Shown here one piece after another: positions 60,459 to 64,000 of a stretch of DNA of 64,000 bases. The DNA is taken from contig NZ_FMDM01000003.1 in assembly GCF_900090105.1 (NCBI RefSeq), forward strand, positions 1 to 64,000, read 5' to 3'. The notes under the pieces were generated by a model, which made no database searches, was not told the DNA's origin, and worked only from the letters and a program-made list of their open reading frames with translations. This stretch comes from Micromonospora humi. GTDB taxonomy: Bacteria > Actinomycetota > Actinomycetes > Mycobacteriales > Micromonosporaceae. The first letter of the stretch is position 1. Each line of letters begins with the position of its first letter. A program made the translations under genes and the position numbers.

Positions 60459-62153
60459 ATGGCCCGGGCACAGCAGAACGAGAAGGCGACGACCGTCCGG
60501 ACCACCACCAGCAGCCGTGGTGTCCGGACCATGTCGAAGTCCGCGATGGTGGCACTCGCCACCTCCGTGCTCGGCCTCGCGTGGGCGGGTGCGGAACTGG
60601 CCGGCGCCGGCGGCGCCATGTACTCGTACGGCTTCTTCTTCACCGAGTTCTTCGCCGGGGTGGTCACCCTGGTCTCGCTCAGCCTCACCGTGATGCTGGG
60701 GCTGCTCGCCACGGATCGGCTGGTGCTGCTCATCCGGCACCGGGTGCTGCTCCAGTCGGCGCACCGGGCCACCGGCGTGCTCGGCGTGGTCGGGCTGGTC
60801 TTCCACGTCATCACCAAGATCGCGATCGGCCGGGCCGGACCGACCGACGTGGTGGTGCCGTTCGTCGGCGGCAACGGCCTCTACGTCGGGCTGGGCACCG
60901 TCGCGGCGCTGCTCATGGTCGGCGTGCTCTGGACCGGCCTGGTCCGGGTCCGGTTCGCCGGCGTCGGCCCCAAATGGTTCTGGCGCTCGCTGCACTCGAT
61001 GGCCTACGTCTCCTGGCCGTTCGCGCTCTTCCACGGCCTCAACGCCGGTCGGGCGGCGGCGGGCTGGGTGGTGCTCAGCTACCTCGCCTGCGTGCTGCTC
61101 GTGGTGGTGGCGCTGCTGGTGCGCGTCTCCGTCCACCTCGGCAAGCGCAGCCGCGAGCAGCACCAGGCCGTCGCGCTGAACAAGGCGATGGCCGGCAAGG
61201 GCGAGGAGCGCACCGGCGTGTTCGCTGCCCTGAAGAGCAAGAAGACCGCCGGCAAGGAGGAGAGCGGCGCCGGCAAGGGCCGCTGGGCCGAGGCCACCGC
61301 CACCTGGACCGCGCCGGCCGGCACCGCCCGGCGGCGCGACCCCGAGCGGTTCGCCGTACCGGTGGTGCCGGAGCCCGGGTCGCTGCGCGAGCCGGTCCGT
61401 GCGGCCGCCGCCCGGCGGCGCACCGAGGAGCCGGCCGAGCCGGAACGCCGCGCCCGGACCCAGGAGGTCCCGGCCGCGCGGCGCACCGCACGCCGCCGCG
61501 ACGAGGAGCGCGAGCCGGTGCGCCGCAGCCGGGACTCCGAGCGGGTGCCCGCCGTCCGGCGCAACACCGAGGAGATGGAGCAGGTCGAGGAGCGGCCCCG
61601 CCGTCGTCGCCGCGACACCGAGGAGCGGGTCAGCCGCCGGTCCCGGGTCGAGGAGGAGGTCGCCGCGCAGTACTCCGCGCCGCCGGAGAGCGGTGGCCGG
61701 CACTCCGCCCCGCCGGACACCGGTGGCCGCCACTCCGCCCCGCCGGACAGCGGTCGCTACGCCACCCCGGCCGAGGTGGCCCGCTACTCGGCCCCGCCGC
61801 GTCCGACGGACGATGCGGAGGAGCCGTGGGACAGCCCGCGCCGCTGGGCCGGCGAGCCGATCTCCGCGGGCCCGATCTCCGCCGGTCCGATCTCGGCCGA
61901 GCCGCTCAGCGGGACCGGCCGGCGTTACCGCGACGACGAGGACGTGCCGGAGGAGCCGGACTACTGGCGCCCGCCGGCCCGCTACGCCGCCGACGACGAC
62001 GCGTTCGTCGACGACACCCCGACGCTCGTCGACCTCGCCTCCCGCCGGGCCATGCGCGCCACCAAGGAGACCCGCTCCGGCCGGCGCAAGAAGGCCGACG
62101 CGGACGCGGTCGACGGCGCGTACTGGGCCGGGCTGCGGGGTGAGGCCCGGTGA
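60459..62153 (+). CDS. Ferric-reductase-like transmembrane protein with long charged C-terminal tail
   Basis: 564 residues. Six transmembrane helices (~27-230) form a ferric-reductase-like heme-binding core; histidines in LLIRHRVLLQSAHRATGV, LVFHVITKIA, WRSLHSMAYVSWPFALFHGL are candidate heme ligands. After the final helix (LVVVALLVRVSVHLGKRSRE) there is a ~300-residue disordered Arg/Glu/Pro-rich tail with repeats such as GGRHSAPPDTGGRHSAPPDS and ISAGPISAGPIS. GAGGAGC lies seven bases before the ATG. TGA overlaps the next ATG. Likely electron carrier across the membrane (inference). Confidence 0.8.
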   Translation: MARAQQNEKATTVRTTTSSRGVRTMSKSAMVALATSVLGLAWAGAELAGAGGAMYSYGFFFTEFFAGVVTLVSLSLTVMLGLLATDRLVLLIRHRVLLQSAHRATGVLGVVGLVFHVITKIAIGRAGPTDVVVPFVGGNGLYVGLGTVAALLMVGVLWTGLVRVRFAGVGPKWFWRSLHSMAYVSWPFALFHGLNAGRAAAGWVVLSYLACVLLVVVALLVRVSVHLGKRSREQHQAVALNKAMAGKGEERTGVFAALKSKKTAGKEESGAGKGRWAEATATWTAPAGTARRRDPERFAVPVVPEPGSLREPVRAAAARRRTEEPAEPERRARTQEVPAARRTARRRDEEREPVRRSRDSERVPAVRRNTEEMEQVEERPRRRRRDTEERVSRRSRVEEEVAAQYSAPPESGGRHSAPPDTGGRHSAPPDSGRYATPAEVARYSAPPRPTDDAEEPWDSPRRWAGEPISAGPISAGPISAEPLSGTGRRYRDDEDVPEEPDYWRPPARYAADDDAFVDDTPTLVDLASRRAMRATKETRSGRRKKADADAVDGAYWAGLRGEAR

Positions 62154-63616
62154 TGCGGACGACCGTCCCGCCGGTCGCCTGCGTCGGGGAGCCCCGCCTG
62201 ACCGCCGGCTTCTCCGAGTTCGGCCGGCTCGACCTGCTCGCCCACGAGGAGGTGCACGGCCCGATCGGTCCGATGGAGCCGGCCGCGCTGCTGCGGCTCG
62301 CCGAGGCGATCGACCTCAAGGGCAAGGGCGGCGCCGGCTTCCCGTTCGCCCGCAAGCTGCGCGCGGTGCTGGAGTCCTGCGAGCGGCAGGACCTCGCCGC
62401 CGTGGTGGTCGTCAACGCCACCGAGGGGGAGCCGGCCAGCTGGAAGGACAAGGTGCTGCTCACCCGGGCCCCGCACCTCATCCTGGACGGCGCCGCGCTG
62501 GCCGCGTTCGCGTTGGACGCCGAGGAGATCGTGATCGGGGTGGCCGACGACGACGTGGGCCGGCCCTCGCTCACCGAGGCGTTGCAGGAACGGCGGATGC
62601 CGGTGCCGACCACCATCGTCACCGTGCCGCACCGGTTCATCTCCGGTGAGGGCGGCGCGCTGGTCAACGGCATCAACGGCCTGCCGCACATCCCGCCCGG
62701 CACCAAGAAGCGCTCCAGCGACTCCGGCGTCAACGGGCTGCCCACCCTGCTCTCCAACGCCGAGACGTACGCCCAGCTCGCCATCGCCGCCCGGATCGGC
62801 CCGTACGAGTACGCGGCGCTCGGCACCGACGACGAGCCGGGCACGGTGCTGCTCACCGTCACCGGGTCGGCGAAGCGGCCGGCCGTGGTGGAGTGCGCCG
62901 CCGGCACCCCGCTGCGGGAGATCCTCGACCTGTGCGAGGTGCCCCCGGGTCCGGGCATCCTGATGGGCGGCTACCACGGCAAGTGGATCACCGCCGAGGC
63001 GGCGGCGCGGGCCGAGGTCTCCCGCCGGGGGCTCACCGCCGTCGGCGGCACGCTCGGCGCCGGCATCATCGTGCCGCTCGGCGTCGACACCTGCCCGCTC
63101 GGCGAGGCCGCCCAGGTGGTCCGCTACCTGGCCGGCGAGTCCGCCGGGCAGTGCGGGCCGTGCAAGATGGGCCTGCCCGACCTGGCCCGCTCCGTCGACC
63201 TCGCGGTCTCCGGCAGCGCGCCGATCGAACTGGTCCGGGCCGCGGCCGGTGACGTGAAGGGGCGCGGCGCGTGCAGCCACCCCGACGGCACCGCCCGGTT
63301 CGCGCTGTCCGCCATGGAGGTGTTCGCCGACGACCTGCGGCTGCACGCCACCGGGGAGGGCTGCGGCAAACGGGTCAAGGGCGTGATGGGCCTGCCCGGA
63401 GCGCCCGACGGCAACCCGCAGAAACTTACCCTGGACTGGTCCCGCTGCGACGGGCACGGGCTCTGCGCGCACGTGGTGCCGGACTTCATCCGGCTCGACG
63501 GCAACGGCTACCCGGCCTTCCCGCCCACCCCGGTGCCGACCTGGCTGCGCGAGGGCGCGCTCAAGGCGGTCAAGGTCTGCCCCGAACTCGCGCTGCGGCT
63601 GGTCAAGTCCGAGTAG
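62153..63616 (+). CDS. NuoF-like SLBB/Fe-S protein fused to a ferredoxin domain
   Basis: 487 residues resembling the NADH-binding subunit of complex I: FMN/NAD region GKGGAGFPFARKLR (57-70), VVNATEGEPASWKDKVLL, SLBB domain (~260-320), and the cluster region SAGQCGPCKMGLPDL with Cys334, Cys337 and Cys374. Alignment with NuoF (SCGxCxPC) places Ala where the first Cys ligand belongs. The C terminus (~425-487) is a ferredoxin with RCDGHGLCAH and KVCPE, probably 3Fe-4S. Probably passes electrons from NADH to the preceding membrane protein. ATG 62153 overlaps the previous stop; a GTG at 62150 is an alternative. Confidence 0.85.
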   Translation: MRTTVPPVACVGEPRLTAGFSEFGRLDLLAHEEVHGPIGPMEPAALLRLAEAIDLKGKGGAGFPFARKLRAVLESCERQDLAAVVVVNATEGEPASWKDKVLLTRAPHLILDGAALAAFALDAEEIVIGVADDDVGRPSLTEALQERRMPVPTTIVTVPHRFISGEGGALVNGINGLPHIPPGTKKRSSDSGVNGLPTLLSNAETYAQLAIAARIGPYEYAALGTDDEPGTVLLTVTGSAKRPAVVECAAGTPLREILDLCEVPPGPGILMGGYHGKWITAEAAARAEVSRRGLTAVGGTLGAGIIVPLGVDTCPLGEAAQVVRYLAGESAGQCGPCKMGLPDLARSVDLAVSGSAPIELVRAAAGDVKGRGACSHPDGTARFALSAMEVFADDLRLHATGEGCGKRVKGVMGLPGAPDGNPQKLTLDWSRCDGHGLCAHVVPDFIRLDGNGYPAFPPTPVPTWLREGALKAVKVCPELALRLVKSE

Positions 63617-63641
63617 CCGGCCGACACACCAGGAGGCGCCG

Positions 63642-64000
63642 ATGTCGTCCCGTACCGTCCGTCACCTCGGCGCCGCCGCCGTGCTCGCTGCCGCGTTCGC
63701 CGCCACCGCGGCCTGCGCGGTCGGCCCGGAGCGGGCCGCGCCCGTGGACGCGGCGGTGGCCGCCGCGCCCTCCGCGACCGCCACGGCGTCCCCGGCCGGG
63801 CCGACCCCGACTCCGCCGGCCACGGTGCCGAAGACGCTGTCGTTCGCCGGGAAGACCCTCGACGGTACGACGTTCTCCGCCGCCGCCCTGGCCGGGCGGC
63901 CGGTGGTGCTCTGGTTCTGGGCGCCCTGGTGCGCCACCTGCGCCAGCCAGGCGTGGACCGTCGCCGAGATCGCCCCGAAGTACCGGGACACCGTGCCGAT
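63642..64000 (+). CDS. TlpA-like thioredoxin-fold lipoprotein, 3'-truncated by the window end
   Basis: First ~119 residues: lipoprotein signal MSSRTVRHLGAAAVLAAAFA with Cys25 (ATAAC), a Pro/Ala/Thr linker, then LSFAGKTLDGTTFSAAALAG and VVLWFWAPWCATCASQAWTV, the CxxC active site of TlpA/ResA-type thiol oxidoreductases. Acts on the outer face of the membrane. AGGAGG six bases before the ATG; it follows the NuoF-like gene after 25 bases, in the same operon. A CcdA-type gene may follow. Confidence 0.88.
   Translation, partial: MSSRTVRHLGAAAVLAAAFAATAACAVGPERAAPVDAAVAAAPSATATASPAGPTPTPPATVPKTLSFAGKTLDGTTFSAAALAGRPVVLWFWAPWCATCASQAWTVAEIAPKYRDTVP

Overview
The window is very GC-rich (roughly 72-75% G+C by eye), with compact genes, frequent GTG starts, ATGA/GTGA overlaps and many apparently leaderless promoters. 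Mycothiol/DinB-type, F420-dependent, SARP and class-E-sortase-like features all point to an actinomycete. Three copies of a GGGGCCCC/TTAAC element (291-342, 53260-53311, 57649-57731) resemble dispersed elements I associate with Micromonospora and Salinispora, so Micromonosporaceae is my best guess (inference). No rRNA, CRISPR array, intact insertion sequence or phage is visible.

Left end (1-5547): an Ebo gene cluster. It holds the 3' part of an EboC-like UbiA prenyltransferase, an extra TIM-barrel isomerase, EboA, EboB (TatD-like), EboE and EboF (alkaline-phosphatase superfamily), almost all translationally coupled. EboD is not in the window and may lie to the left. The EboC reading frame has been invaded twice, by a 48-bp glycine-coding tandem repeat and by a dispersed genomic element. 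5684-11829 is a secreted sugar-oxidation module: two exported multidomain proteins (sugar dehydrogenase/PKD/CBM6/ricin, and ThuA/DUF1080/CBM6/ricin) with nearly identical lectin tails, then a cytoplasmic sugar isomerase behind a possible structured RNA leader (three-way junction). A ROK regulator follows on the other strand.

12-30 kb: tRNA-Asn, an MMPL transporter with an FAD oxidoreductase, a CAT-anticodon tRNA, a nucleotidyltransferase, a tandem duplication of LPVTG-anchored surface proteins with their terminators, and a run of small single genes (DinB, P-loop kinase-like, SnoaL, SDR/HxlR pair, TPR, SRPBCC, GNATs). 28.9-29.9 kb is a decayed cassette: a frameshifted small gene, a broken nucleotidyltransferase and a duplicated GNAT 3' end.

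30-41 kb: a lipoprotein, an AfsR/SARP-type regulator, a DrrAB-like ABC exporter, an SRPBCC/ArsR pair with a clear double operator, a YdcF-like protein, a frameshifted Uma2 gene and a glycine betaine/proline-type ABC importer. 41-53 kb: a heme-oxygenase-like gene, TetR/FAD monooxygenase, a second ArsR/SRPBCC pair, two F420-dependent luciferase-like enzymes with leaderless promoters, a palindrome between convergent genes, an Asp-rich calcium-binding-like protein, an alditol oxidase, a site-2 protease, VOC, hydrolase, and a TetR/DHA2 exporter pair with an operator cluster.

53-64 kb: a VapBC toxin-antitoxin pair, an ABC exporter followed by a DesKR-like two-component system, an L,D-transpeptidase, a secreted alpha-amylase with a recognisable promoter and TTGCAAG operator arms, and finally a redox operon: a ferric-reductase-like membrane protein, a NuoF/ferredoxin fusion that lacks one expected Fe-S cysteine, and a TlpA-like lipoprotein cut by the window end.
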